64,000 nucleotides of DNA from Shewanella livingstonensis (GTDB taxonomy: Bacteria > Pseudomonadota > Gammaproteobacteria > Enterobacterales > Shewanellaceae). Positions 1 through 8,480 of this stretch are shown piece after piece; within the stretch, counting starts at the first letter, position 1, and each line of letters starts with the position of its first letter. The position numbers and the translations under genes are program-made. Location: the NCBI RefSeq assembly GCF_003855395.1, contig NZ_CP034015.1:1002001-1066000 (forward strand), given 5' to 3'. The notes under the pieces were generated by a model that saw only the letters and a list, made by a program, of their open reading frames with translations, had not been told where the DNA came from and made no database searches.

Positions 1-285
1 TCACTTGCCAAGCGGGCTATTAACGAACTCGATGATTTACTCGAAACCGGTTTCCGTGGTCGTGAAGTTGAGTTAGTTGCCAAAATGATTAATGAATTAG
101 ATCTCATCGAAGAAGATTCTGATGATTTACAAATTCAAGTGCGTCGTCAGTTGTATGCATTAGAATCTGAATTGAATCCGATTGATGTGATGTTCATGTA
201 TAAAATTATCGAATGGGTTGGAGGTTTAGCAGATATTGCTGAGCGTGTCGGTTCCCGCCTAGAGCTGATGCTAGCTCGTAACTAA
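1..285 (+). CDS. DUF47 (TIGR00153) family PhoU-like protein, 3' part
   Basis: The window opens inside this gene; the last 94 residues and the TAA are visible. The product is the C-terminal part of a DUF47/TIGR00153 protein, a cytosolic all-helical PhoU-like protein. What is seen is a run of charged amphipathic helices (ELDLIEEDSDDLQ, later VGGLADIAERVG), as expected for that fold. It ends 25 bases before a Pit-type phosphate permease. DUF47-pit pairing is common in proteobacteria, where the DUF47 protein is thought to modulate the permease; that role is inferred here from context. The true start lies upstream of the window. Confidence 0.85.
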   Translation, partial: SLAKRAINELDDLLETGFRGREVELVAKMINELDLIEEDSDDLQIQVRRQLYALESELNPIDVMFMYKIIEWVGGLADIAERVGSRLELMLARN

Positions 286-310
286 TCACAAAGGTTATCA
301 AGGAAACAAC

Positions 311-1579
311 ATGGTTGATGTATTAGTCACCAACGGCCCTACGCTTATTATGATAGCGGCTGCATTTGGATTTTTGATGGCATGGGGTATTGGTGCAAAC
401 GACGTAGCCAATGCAATGGGAACCTCTGTAGGTTCTAATGCCATTACCATTAAACAAGCGATTATTATTGCAATGATCTTTGAATTCGCCGGTGCGTTTT
501 TAGCCGGTGGTGAAGTCACGAGTACCATTCGTAAAGGTATTATCGACGCGAGTTACTTTACAGATGTCCCTGAATTGTTGGTATACGGCATGATTGCCTC
601 ATTACTCGCTGCAGGTATTTGGTTAGTGGTTGCCTCAGCGTTAGGCTGGCCGGTTTCGACAACACATTCAATTATTGGTGCTATTGTCGGTTTCGCTGCA
701 GTGGGTGTCAGTGCAGATGCAGTTGAATGGGGTAAAGTTGGCGGTATTATTGGCTCTTGGGTAATAACTCCGGCCATTTCGGGCTTTATTGCTTTTATCA
801 TTTTTCAAAGTGTACAAAAGCTAATTTTTAACACCGATGATCCGTTAGCGAGCGCGAAGCGTTATGTGCCTTTTTACATGGCATTGGCCGGTTTTGTAAT
901 GTCACTTGTGACCATTACTAAAGGCTTATCACATGTGGGTATAAACTTTTCAACAATTGAAGCTTATTTTTTAGCGGCAGTTGTCGCTACCGTAGTCGGT
1001 CTTCTAGGTAAAGTAGCCATTAGTCGTTTAAAAATGAGCGACAAAGCTGACATAAAAACCCAATATGGTAACGTTGAAAAAGTCTTTGCCATATTGATGG
1101 TTGTGACAGCGTGTTGTATGGCATTTGCCCATGGATCAAACGATGTTGCCAATGCTATTGGTCCTTTAGCTGCTGTAGTCTCAGTAGTTGAAAGTGGCGG
1201 TGTTATTGGTGCTCAAGCGGTTCTAGCATGGTGGATTTTACCACTTGGTGCTGTTGGTATTGTGATGGGTTTGGCTATTTTCGGTCAGCGCGTGATGCAA
1301 ACCATTGGTAAGAACATTACTCATTTAACGCCAAGTCGCGGCTTTGCTGCTGAATTAGCTGCCGCATCGACCGTAGTTATTGCTTCTGGTACCGGTTTAC
1401 CTATCTCGACTACGCAAACTTTAGTGGGTGCTGTGTTAGGTGTGGGTATGGCACGTGGTATTGCAGCAATCAATATTGGTGTAGTGCGTAACATTGTTGT
1501 GTCTTGGGTTATTACCCTGCCAGCAGGTGCCGCATTGTCTATTTTGTTCTTCTTCATTATCAAAAATATCTTCAGTTAA
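311..1579 (+). CDS. pit: Pit-family inorganic phosphate permease
   Basis: A 422-residue inner-membrane protein of the PiT family, which takes up phosphate (often as a metal-phosphate complex) using proton or sodium symport. Both internal signature copies of the family are present: GIGANDVANAMG near residue 27 and HGSNDVANAIGP near residue 274, each heading a bundle of hydrophobic segments, with a more polar central loop around residues 175-260. The start is supported by AAGGAA at 300-305, ahead of the ATG. It follows the DUF47 gene by 25 bases and is probably cotranscribed. A perfect 28-base palindrome lies about 50 bases downstream. Low-affinity Pit versus sodium-dependent type cannot be told from sequence alone. 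Confidence 0.93.
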   Translation: MVDVLVTNGPTLIMIAAAFGFLMAWGIGANDVANAMGTSVGSNAITIKQAIIIAMIFEFAGAFLAGGEVTSTIRKGIIDASYFTDVPELLVYGMIASLLAAGIWLVVASALGWPVSTTHSIIGAIVGFAAVGVSADAVEWGKVGGIIGSWVITPAISGFIAFIIFQSVQKLIFNTDDPLASAKRYVPFYMALAGFVMSLVTITKGLSHVGINFSTIEAYFLAAVVATVVGLLGKVAISRLKMSDKADIKTQYGNVEKVFAILMVVTACCMAFAHGSNDVANAIGPLAAVVSVVESGGVIGAQAVLAWWILPLGAVGIVMGLAIFGQRVMQTIGKNITHLTPSRGFAAELAAASTVVIASGTGLPISTTQTLVGAVLGVGMARGIAAINIGVVRNIVVSWVITLPAGAALSILFFFIIKNIFS

Positions 1580-1632
1580 TTTAACGAAGACGTGATGAAG
1601 TATTAGCAAAAGTGTGAATGCTGAATGTATTT

Positions 1633-1660
1633 AAGAAGGAAGTCATATGACTTCCTTCTT
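1633..1660 (+). terminator. perfect hairpin after pit
   Basis: A perfect 28-base palindrome (arms AAGAAGGAAGTCAT and its complement) lies 53 bases after the pit stop codon. It can form a 12-14 base-pair stem, but the following sequence is only weakly T-rich (TTCTTGCATTTC), so it may act as a terminator or as an mRNA-end stabiliser. Confidence 0.6.
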
Positions 1661-1719
1661 GCATTTCGAGCATTTAATAAATAGCATGACAATAAGTTTT
1701 CTGAGTTTGGATAAATACC

Positions 1720-2301
1720 GTGTTAAGAGTACTTTCAATCCTTATATTTTTACTTGCGCCAAGTGGCGTATTTGCAGCCCAAGCACCAACGCGTTTTATT
1801 TCTGATGATGTGTTTACCTATATTCATGGTGGACCGGGTACAGAGTTTCGTATTATCGGCAGTGTTGAAGCAGGTCAACCGATCTCTTTACTGGATAATA
1901 CCGAAGGTGATTTTACTCAAATCATTGACCATAAAGGTCGTGAGGGTTGGGTGTTAACCAGTTTAGTGTCAGACCAGCCAAGCTTTCGTGAACGTTTTCC
2001 TGAGATGGAAGCACAACTGAAGCAAGCAAATGACCAACTAAATAATATTACTCAAAATACTGATAATACCGCTGAGTCTCTAACGCTGTCTAACGAAAAG
2101 GTGGCTGAATTAAAAGCTGCTTTAACCAAAGCCATTGAAGAGAGAGATGACGCTACGTCAAAAGTGCAGCAAATAGCTGATAACCAACGTTATCAAATGT
2201 GGCAGCAAGGCGGATTGATCGCTGGGGTTGGTGCGCTCATTGGTATTGTGCTGGTGTACTTGCCTCGTCCACAGCGCCGCAAAAAAAGTCGCTGGATGTA
2301 G
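1720..2301 (+). CDS. SH3-domain membrane protein, YgiM/TIGR04211 type
   Basis: A 193-residue protein beginning at a GTG. It has a signal peptide (hydrophobic run to about residue 19, cleavage near FAAQA), a bacterial SH3 domain (about 20-85, with FTYIHGGPGTEFRIIG and GREGWVLTSLV), a coiled coil (about 90-150), a transmembrane helix (about 165-185) and a basic tail RPQRRKKSRWM. This order is that of the TIGR04211 family (E. coli YgiM), so it should sit in the inner membrane with the SH3 domain in the periplasm. The biochemical role is not established. It has its own terminator and no obvious operon partner. Confidence 0.85.
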   Translation: MLRVLSILIFLLAPSGVFAAQAPTRFISDDVFTYIHGGPGTEFRIIGSVEAGQPISLLDNTEGDFTQIIDHKGREGWVLTSLVSDQPSFRERFPEMEAQLKQANDQLNNITQNTDNTAESLTLSNEKVAELKAALTKAIEERDDATSKVQQIADNQRYQMWQQGGLIAGVGALIGIVLVYLPRPQRRKKSRWM

Positions 2302-2368
2302 AACCTCCAATAATGAATAGATTATCATCGATGCGATGACGATACTTATGTCATTAATATCATTGTAT

Positions 2369-2404
2369 AAAGGCCAACTATTCAAACGTTGGCCTTTTTT
2401 TTTT
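2369..2404 (+). terminator. rho-independent terminator after the SH3 gene
   Basis: Stem AAAGGCCAAC / GTTGGCCTTT with a 9-base loop, followed by a long T-run. Classic intrinsic terminator 67 bases after the stop codon. Confidence 0.9.
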
Positions 2405-2727
2405 GCCTTTTGCATCGATGAACCTCCATACTTTTATGGAGAATGATTTTTTTTATAAAAGTGCTTAGTAACAGTCGGTTAGTTGTATTCTTGATGCGTG
2501 ATCACGAACCTTATACAGATATATCTGTTTGTTTCAGTGAGCAAAATAAAACAATTATCCGCAAGTTTTCGACTAGAGTGTCCAAGCTCACATTTTGAAT
2601 GTATAATCGCCGAAAAACAGATCGTACATTGTATACAAAATTAATTATTCACCAATGCAGAGTCTAATTAATCACCATAATCACAATAATAACCATCCTT
2701 AACCTGACCTAGATGGAAGCGAATACT
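2405..2727 (+). promoter_or_regulatory. putA upstream region with two palindromes
   Basis: This roughly 320-base stretch has no gene. It contains a perfect 10-base palindrome CGTGATCACG at 2497-2506 and, nine bases later, a perfect 14-base palindrome ACAGATATATCTGT at 2515-2528. A TATAAT hexamer lies at 2602-2607 with only a weak -35 match. Because this PutA has no DNA-binding domain of its own, a separate regulator presumably acts here; which one is unknown. Confidence 0.35.
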
Positions 2728-5700
2728 ATGTTCAAAGCGAGTGAAGTACTGGGCGGTTGCTATGACAATGCCACTCTTGAGGAACTGTTTACTGCAGTAA
2801 CCAACAACTACATTGTCGATGAAGAGCAATACCTGTCTGAATTAATTAAGCTTGTGCCTTCGTCTGAACAAGATATTGAACAAGTCACACGCCGTGCCCA
2901 TGAACTCGTGAGCAACGTTCGTCAGTTTGAGAAAAAAGGTCTTATGGTGGGTATTGATGCATTTTTGCAGCAATATAGCTTAGAAACGAAAGAAGGCATT
3001 ATCTTAATGTGCTTGGCTGAAGCCTTGCTGCGTATTCCTGATGCTGAAACCGCGGACGCGCTAATTCAAGATAAACTGTCTGGTGCTAAGTGGGATGAAC
3101 ACCTTAATAAAAGTGGCTCATTATTGGTTAACGCCTCAACGTGGGGCTTAATGTTAACGGGTAAACTGGTTCAGTTAGATCGTAATACTGACGGTTCGCC
3201 AAGTCATATATTAAAACGCCTCGTTAACCGTGTTGGTGAACCTATGATCCGTCAAGCTATGCTAGCGGCTATGAAGATCATGGGTAAGCAGTTTGTGTTA
3301 GGACGTGATGTTACTGAAGCGCTAAAAAATAGCGAAGCTAAACGTAAATTAGGTTATACCCACAGTTATGACATGCTGGGTGAAGCCGCTTTAACAACCA
3401 ATGATGCGCAAAAGTACTTTATGGATTACAGCAATGCTATTGCTGATTTAGGTGCGCAACAATACGATGAGTCTGAGGCTCCACGGCCAACAATTTCAAT
3501 TAAACTATCAGCATTACATCCTCGTTATGAAGTGGCTAACGAAGGCCGAGTATTAACCGAGCTATACGACTCAGTCATTAAGTTGATTGTTCAAGCTCGT
3601 GCCTTGAAGATTGGTATATCTATTGATGCTGAAGAAGTTGATCGTCTTGAGCTATCATTAAAGTTGTTTAAGCAACTTTATGAGTCAGAAGCCGCAAAAG
3701 GTTGGGGCTTATTAGGCATTGTGGTTCAAGCTTATTCGAAGCGTTGTTTACCGGTGTTGTGTTGGTTGACACGTCTTGCTAAAGATCAAGGTGATGAAAT
3801 CCCCCTTCGATTAGTAAAAGGTGCTTACTGGGACAGCGAACTTAAATGGGCGCAACAGGCTGGCGAAGCCGGTTACCCACTTTATACCCGTAAGGCGGGC
3901 ACTGATGTGTCTTATTTGGCCTGTGCCCGTTATTTATTATCTGATGCCACTCGTGGTGCTATTTATCCGCAATTTGCCACTCATAATGCGCAAACCGTTG
4001 CCAGTATTGATGCTATGGCAGGTAATCGCCTTTATGAATACCAACGTTTACACGGCATGGGGCAAGAATTATACGACACGATTTTGTCTGAAAGCGGTGC
4101 TAAAGCGGTACGCATTTATGCTCCTATTGGCGCCCACAAAGATTTACTGCCGTATTTAGTGCGTCGTTTGCTTGAAAACGGTGCCAATACCTCATTTGTG
4201 CATAAACTCGTTGACCCTAATACTCCAATAGAAAGCCTAGTGGTTCATCCATTGGAGACGCTATTAGGTTACAAGTCGTTAGCTAATCATAAAATTGTTC
4301 AACCAGCGGATATTTTTGGTGCAGAACGTAAAAACTCTAAAGGATTAAACATGAATATTATTTCTGAATCAGAGCCATTCTTCGCTGCATTAGACAAATT
4401 TAGCGATACCCAATGGACTGCTGGTCCTTTGGTCAATGGTCAAACACTTACTGGTGAAGTGCAAATCGTTATCAGTCCATACGATACCTCATTAACGGTA
4501 GGTAAAGTCGCATTTGCTGATGCGAAAGCGATAGAGCAAGCTGTTGCGGGTGCTGATGCGGCTTTTGCCCGTTGGACGCGAACTCCAGTTGAGACACGTA
4601 CTAATGCTCTGCAAAAATTAGCCGACTTATTAGAAGAAAACCGTGATGAATTAATTGCATTATGTACCCGTGAAGCGGGTAAGAGCATTCAAGACGGCAT
4701 TGATGAAGTACGTGAAGCCGTCGACTTTTGTCGTTACTACGCCGTACAAGCAAAGAAAATGATGGCTAATCCTGAATTGCTTCCAGGCCCAACAGGTGAG
4801 TTAAATGAGTTGTTTTTACAAGGCCGTGGTATTTTTGTGTGTATTAGCCCATGGAACTTCCCGTTAGCGATTTTCTTGGGCCAAGTCTCTGCAGCCCTTG
4901 CTGCGGGTAACACAGTGATTGCAAAACCCGCAGAGCAAACCTGTTTAATCGGTTATCGCGCAGTGCAACTTGCACATCAAGCTGGTATTCCTGTCGACGT
5001 ATTGCAGTTTTTACCAGGTACAGGCGCTGTTGTTGGTTCGGCATTAACAGCCGATGAACGTATTGGCGGTGTATGTTTTACCGGTTCAACTGGTACGGCT
5101 AAATTAATTAACCGCACTTTGGCTAATCGTGATGGCGCTATCATTCCATTCATCGCAGAAACCGGCGGTCAAAATGCCATGGTGGTTGATTCAACTTCAC
5201 AACCTGAGCAAGTAGTAAATGATATGGTTTCTTCATCATTTACTAGTGCTGGTCAACGTTGTTCTGCACTACGAGTATTGTTTTTACAAGAAGATATTGC
5301 CGATCGCGTGATTGAAGTGATGAAAGGTGCGATGGAGCAATTAATCATTGGCAATCCTAGTTTCGTTAAGACGGACGTAGGCCCAGTGATTGATGCAACG
5401 GCCAAAGCAAACTTGAATGCCCATATTGATCATATTAGCCAAGTAGGTAAGTTAATTAATAAACTTGAGTTACCAGCAGGTACTGAAAAAGGTCACTTCG
5501 TTGCACCAACAGCAGTTGAAATTGATTCGATAAAGATGCTAGAAAAAGAGCACTTTGGGCCTATTTTACATGTCATCCGCTACAAAGCCGCTGACTTAGG
5601 TAAAGTGATTGATGAAATTAATAGTACCGGGTTTGGCTTAACTTTAGGTATTCACAGCCGTAATGAAGGCCATGCACTTAACTTAGCGGATAAAGTGAAC

Positions 5701-5907
5701 GTGGGTAACGTGTATATTAATCGTAATCAAATTGGCGCAGTTGTTGGTGTGCAGCCATTTGGCGGTCAAGGGCTATCGGGCACGGGCCCTAAAGCTGGCG
5801 GTCCTCATTACTTAACTCGTTTTGTGACTGAAAAAACTCGTACTAATAACATTACTGCTATTGGTGGCAATGCGACGTTATTATCATTAGGTGATACTGA
5901 CGAATAA
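2728..5907 (+). CDS. putA: bifunctional proline dehydrogenase / P5C dehydrogenase PutA
   Basis: Oxidises proline to glutamate in two steps: an FAD-linked proline dehydrogenase barrel (roughly residues 130-540; SIKLSALHPRYE, RLVKGAYWDSELKWAQQ) and an NAD-linked aldehyde dehydrogenase (roughly 580-1050; ISPWNFPLAIFLG, AETGGQNAMVV with the general-base Glu, SAGQRCSALRV with the catalytic Cys). About 1059 residues from the preferred ATG at 2728, which has GGAAG eight bases upstream; an ATG at 2713 is the alternative. The N-terminus lacks the ribbon-helix-helix DNA-binding domain of E. coli PutA, so it should not autoregulate. Membrane-peripheral enzyme feeding electrons to quinone. Followed by a strong terminator. 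Confidence 0.96.
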   Translation: MFKASEVLGGCYDNATLEELFTAVTNNYIVDEEQYLSELIKLVPSSEQDIEQVTRRAHELVSNVRQFEKKGLMVGIDAFLQQYSLETKEGIILMCLAEALLRIPDAETADALIQDKLSGAKWDEHLNKSGSLLVNASTWGLMLTGKLVQLDRNTDGSPSHILKRLVNRVGEPMIRQAMLAAMKIMGKQFVLGRDVTEALKNSEAKRKLGYTHSYDMLGEAALTTNDAQKYFMDYSNAIADLGAQQYDESEAPRPTISIKLSALHPRYEVANEGRVLTELYDSVIKLIVQARALKIGISIDAEEVDRLELSLKLFKQLYESEAAKGWGLLGIVVQAYSKRCLPVLCWLTRLAKDQGDEIPLRLVKGAYWDSELKWAQQAGEAGYPLYTRKAGTDVSYLACARYLLSDATRGAIYPQFATHNAQTVASIDAMAGNRLYEYQRLHGMGQELYDTILSESGAKAVRIYAPIGAHKDLLPYLVRRLLENGANTSFVHKLVDPNTPIESLVVHPLETLLGYKSLANHKIVQPADIFGAERKNSKGLNMNIISESEPFFAALDKFSDTQWTAGPLVNGQTLTGEVQIVISPYDTSLTVGKVAFADAKAIEQAVAGADAAFARWTRTPVETRTNALQKLADLLEENRDELIALCTREAGKSIQDGIDEVREAVDFCRYYAVQAKKMMANPELLPGPTGELNELFLQGRGIFVCISPWNFPLAIFLGQVSAALAAGNTVIAKPAEQTCLIGYRAVQLAHQAGIPVDVLQFLPGTGAVVGSALTADERIGGVCFTGSTGTAKLINRTLANRDGAIIPFIAETGGQNAMVVDSTSQPEQVVNDMVSSSFTSAGQRCSALRVLFLQEDIADRVIEVMKGAMEQLIIGNPSFVKTDVGPVIDATAKANLNAHIDHISQVGKLINKLELPAGTEKGHFVAPTAVEIDSIKMLEKEHFGPILHVIRYKAADLGKVIDEINSTGFGLTLGIHSRNEGHALNLADKVNVGNVYINRNQIGAVVGVQPFGGQGLSGTGPKAGGPHYLTRFVTEKTRTNNITAIGGNATLLSLGDTDE

Positions 5908-5931
5908 GCGAGTGGTTGGCTTAAGTTAACT

Positions 5932-5956
5932 AAGCCCACTTTTTAGTGGGCTTTTT
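5932..5956 (+). terminator. rho-independent terminator after putA
   Basis: Stem AAGCCCACT / AGTGGGCTT with TTTT loop and a short T-run, 25 bases after the putA stop. Confidence 0.9.
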
Positions 5957-6022
5957 GTTATCTATTTTATGTTCAGGAATTTATCCCAATTTAGCGCGAG
6001 TCGCTGAGGTTATTGAGTCTAG

Positions 6023-6296
6023 GGCCTGTTGATCTTTGCTGGTTGAATTTTGTTCGAGTTAAAAACGTTTTAATCGAGGCGAATGGATTGATGCCTAGTC
6101 ATCTAAGCAAAATGCATTCAACAAAGAGTAAAACGTTTTTAGCCGAACCCTTCGGGCAGCGTTTGTTGGCCATTTTTACTGTGTTATCGACTTTTTATGT
6201 AGAATAACTACACCTCGAAGTCTCTGCCGCGCAGTTGTAAATGTGAGTAATGGCCAACAATTCGCTGCAAAAATAACCTTGAAAGATCAACAGGCC
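6023..6296. mobile_element. MITE copy 1 (274 bp) flanked by CTAG
   Basis: Non-coding element with near-perfect terminal inverted repeats: GGCCTGTTGATCTTT at the left and its complement at the right end. It is flanked on both sides by CTAG (6019-6022 and 6297-6300), a 4-bp target duplication of the YTAR type known for IS5-group elements. It holds no transposase, so movement would need a related full-size element elsewhere. It has landed in the 3' end of the minus-strand gene at 6208-6576 and now supplies its last codons and stop. The right two-thirds match copy 2 near 24.4 kb. Confidence 0.88.
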
Positions 6297-6576
6297 CTAG
6301 TGTTTGAATATTATTGCGTTTCAAACCACGGCTGACGTTGTGACACAATTTACCGAATCGACTAATATCGCCAAAGGAAGGTATAACACCCTGAGCAACA
6401 GCTGCGTCCCAGTAACTCACTTCTGCATCAACAAGGTCGAGCAACTTTTTAGGGCAGCCCACACAGTTATTGCTTGGGCCACAGCTAAATATACCGGGTT
6501 GATCAAGCGGCAAAGAGGTTTTGACTTGTTCAAGGAGTTGCTTCATCGCCGTCATTCTGTCTGGTTTACGTTCCAT
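6208..6576 (-). CDS. small conserved-type protein with Cys motif; 3' end replaced by MITE
   Basis: A 122-residue cytosolic protein of unknown function starting at MERKPDRMTAMKQ, preceded by AAGGTGAG. It has four cysteines: a C-x5-C-x2-C cluster (residues 32, 38, 41; CGPSNNCVGCPK) and C78, which might bind a metal or Fe-S cluster. Residues after about 93 (GPVDLSRLFLQRIV...) are translated from MITE copy 1. Excising the element with one CTAG gives a different ending, TLDSITSATRAKLG and a stop at 5981-5983, so the ancestral protein was about 105 residues. An ATG 45 bases upstream (6621) is possible but lacks a good ribosome site. Whether the altered protein still works is unknown. Confidence 0.7.
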   Translation of the reverse strand: MERKPDRMTAMKQLLEQVKTSLPLDQPGIFSCGPSNNCVGCPKKLLDLVDAEVSYWDAAVAQGVIPSFGDISRFGKLCHNVSRGLKRNNIQTLGPVDLSRLFLQRIVGHYSHLQLRGRDFEV

Positions 6577-6756
6577 AGCCTCACCTTTATATATGTCAGT
6601 GAATCCTTGTAAGCGTAGCAAATCAGCATTAGGTTAGTGCTAACGTATATCAATTTTTTAGTGAATAAAGAGAGTTAAATAGATAAATTAATTATGATTA
6701 TGTAACGGATTTGTAGTATTTTTCAGATTTTAGAATAAAAAACGCTTCGGAAGCAA

Positions 6757-6772
6757 GGAAGTCTAGACGTCT
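6757..6772 (+). promoter_or_regulatory. MetJ operator (two met boxes)
   Basis: Two adjacent 8-base met boxes, GGAAGTCT (6 of 8) and AGACGTCT (8 of 8 to the AGACGTCT consensus), sit directly before the -35 of the promoter upstream of the NhaC-type transporter. MetJ with S-adenosylmethionine binds tandem met boxes, so this predicts repression when methionine is plentiful. Confidence 0.75.
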
Positions 6773-6775
6773 ATA

Positions 6776-6804
6776 TTGACAGTAGTGAAGAGTTCTCTTA
6801 TTCT
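6776..6804 (+). promoter_or_regulatory. sigma-70 promoter of metT-like gene
   Basis: TTGACA at 6776-6781, 17-base spacer, TATTCT at 6799-6804. The met boxes abut the -35 box, a position where a bound repressor would block RNA polymerase. Confidence 0.65.
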
Positions 6805-6943
6805 TGGCGCAACTTGTTATGATGCGACTGCAATATTTAGCACCGATGAATGTGTTGTTAAATAATCACCGATGACTGAGATTGAGTCGTACTCGCTTTT
6901 CTCATCCGACAATCCCTATTCGTTAAGATAAAGAGAGATCACT

Positions 6944-8287
6944 TTGACCAAAGCTACTTCATCAGCCACCACGGCACTCAATAGTCCCGCATCGTTTGTG
7001 GCATTATTACCATTATTTCTGTTTTTAGGCCTATTTATTGGCGCAGGTTTATATTTTCAAAGCCAGGGTGTTGATTATGCGTTTTACCAATTACCCAGTG
7101 TTATTGCTATTTTGCCAGCCATTGTATTGGCGGTATTGTTGTCGAAACAGCAAATCAATAATGCGATAGAAACCTTTATTGAAGGTATTGGCCACAGTAA
7201 TATTATTGCTATGTGCCTAATATATTTATTGGCTGGCGCGTTTGCTGCAGTGGCTAAAGCTACTGGTGGTGTTGATGCCACCGTTGCACTTGGCTTATCG
7301 TTTATTCCATCTAATTTATTGCTGCCTGGCTTTTTTGTTATTGCCGCTTTTATTGCAACATCGATGGGTACATCAATGGGTACTATTGCGGCGGTTGCTC
7401 CTGTCGCATTGGGTGTCGCCGACCAAGCGCAAATCGACTATGCATTAATGGCGGGTGCCGTTATGTCTGGAGCACTATTTGGTGATAACTTATCGATTAT
7501 TTCCGATACTACGATTGCAGCAACCCGTACTCAAGGTTGTGAAATGAAAGATAAATTCCGCGAAAACTTAGTCTTTTCAATCCCCGCATCAATCCTGACC
7601 CTGATTGCTTTTTCGTTTGTTGGCCAAGGGCAAGCGGATATTGCGCCTCAGGACATTGAAATATTAAAAGTATTACCGTATTTAACCATTCTGGTGTTGG
7701 CTGTGGTTGGTTTAAACGTATTTGTGGTGTTGTCATTAGGGATTGTACTTGCAGGCATGACAGGCGTACTGACCTCAGAATATAGCGTTATTCAATTTGG
7801 TAATGACATTTATACTGGCTTTACTAACATGCAGGAAATTTTTATTCTGTCGATGTTAGTCGGTGGTTTAGCAGCATTAATGCAACAACAAGGTGGCTTA
7901 ACCTTTGTCAGTAAACAAATTGAAGGCTTAATTAGTCGTTTTTCAAAAGCCAATGGTGAAGCATCAAGTCGTGCAGCAGAGCTAGGTATGGCAGCGATTG
8001 TTGCCGCGACCAATACTTGTGTTGCTAATAATACCGTGTCAATTGTGGTTACGGGTGATATTGCGAAAGAGCTTGCTGAAAAGCATGGCGTTTCACCAAA
8101 ACGAGCCGCGAGTATTTTAGATATTTTTGCTTGTATCGTTCAGGGCTTAATTCCCCATGGCGCCCAGGCACTATTAATCGCATCGGTGTTTACTATTAGT
8201 CCGTTAACGGCAGTGTCTAATGCTTGGTATTGTATGATTTTGGCGGTTATGGCAGTGTTAATTGTGATTTTCCGTCAACGAGCTTAA
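6944..8287 (+). CDS. metT: NhaC-family transporter, predicted methionine transporter
   Basis: A 447-residue inner-membrane protein with about 11-12 hydrophobic segments and the NhaC-superfamily pattern (ATSMGTSMGTIAAVAPVALG, GALFGDNLSIISDTTIAATRTQG, and the conserved NTCVANNTVSI). The start is TTG at 6944 with AAGAGAG upstream; no ATG nearby fits. NhaC members exchange sodium/proton or take up solutes. The met boxes and promoter 140-190 bases upstream place it in the methionine regulon, matching MetT, the methionine transporter predicted for Shewanella and relatives from comparative regulon studies. The methionine substrate is thus an inference from regulation, not from residues. Ends with a strong terminator. 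Confidence 0.82.
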   Translation: MTKATSSATTALNSPASFVALLPLFLFLGLFIGAGLYFQSQGVDYAFYQLPSVIAILPAIVLAVLLSKQQINNAIETFIEGIGHSNIIAMCLIYLLAGAFAAVAKATGGVDATVALGLSFIPSNLLLPGFFVIAAFIATSMGTSMGTIAAVAPVALGVADQAQIDYALMAGAVMSGALFGDNLSIISDTTIAATRTQGCEMKDKFRENLVFSIPASILTLIAFSFVGQGQADIAPQDIEILKVLPYLTILVLAVVGLNVFVVLSLGIVLAGMTGVLTSEYSVIQFGNDIYTGFTNMQEIFILSMLVGGLAALMQQQGGLTFVSKQIEGLISRFSKANGEASSRAAELGMAAIVAATNTCVANNTVSIVVTGDIAKELAEKHGVSPKRAASILDIFACIVQGLIPHGAQALLIASVFTISPLTAVSNAWYCMILAVMAVLIVIFRQRA

Positions 8288-8356
8288 ATCTGTTATACGT
8301 TTAATCATCATTTAGTTTCATCGGCTCAAGCAAGTAAATATTAGTTGTTAGTCGTT

Positions 8357-8389
8357 AATGCCCAATCTCAATCGATTGGGCATTTTTTT
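8357..8389 (+). terminator. rho-independent terminator after metT-like gene
   Basis: Stem AATGCCCAATC / GATTGGGCATT with a 6-base loop, then a run of T. Confidence 0.9.
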
Positions 8390-8480
8390 GATTATTATAT
8401 TTTTGTTATTGATTATCAGCTTTTACTTTTATACTTTCCGCGTTAACATTTGCATCCCATTTTGAGATAAGTATTAATCC

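Noticed and set aside
298..528. Long antisense open frames over pit, metT and other genes
   Set aside because: They lie opposite well-supported genes, have no ribosome sites and show the composition of complementary-strand shadows.
6013..6207. Open frame of 64 codons on the plus strand within MITE copy 1
   Set aside because: It lies almost wholly inside the non-coding element and includes its terminal repeat; no sign of coding function.
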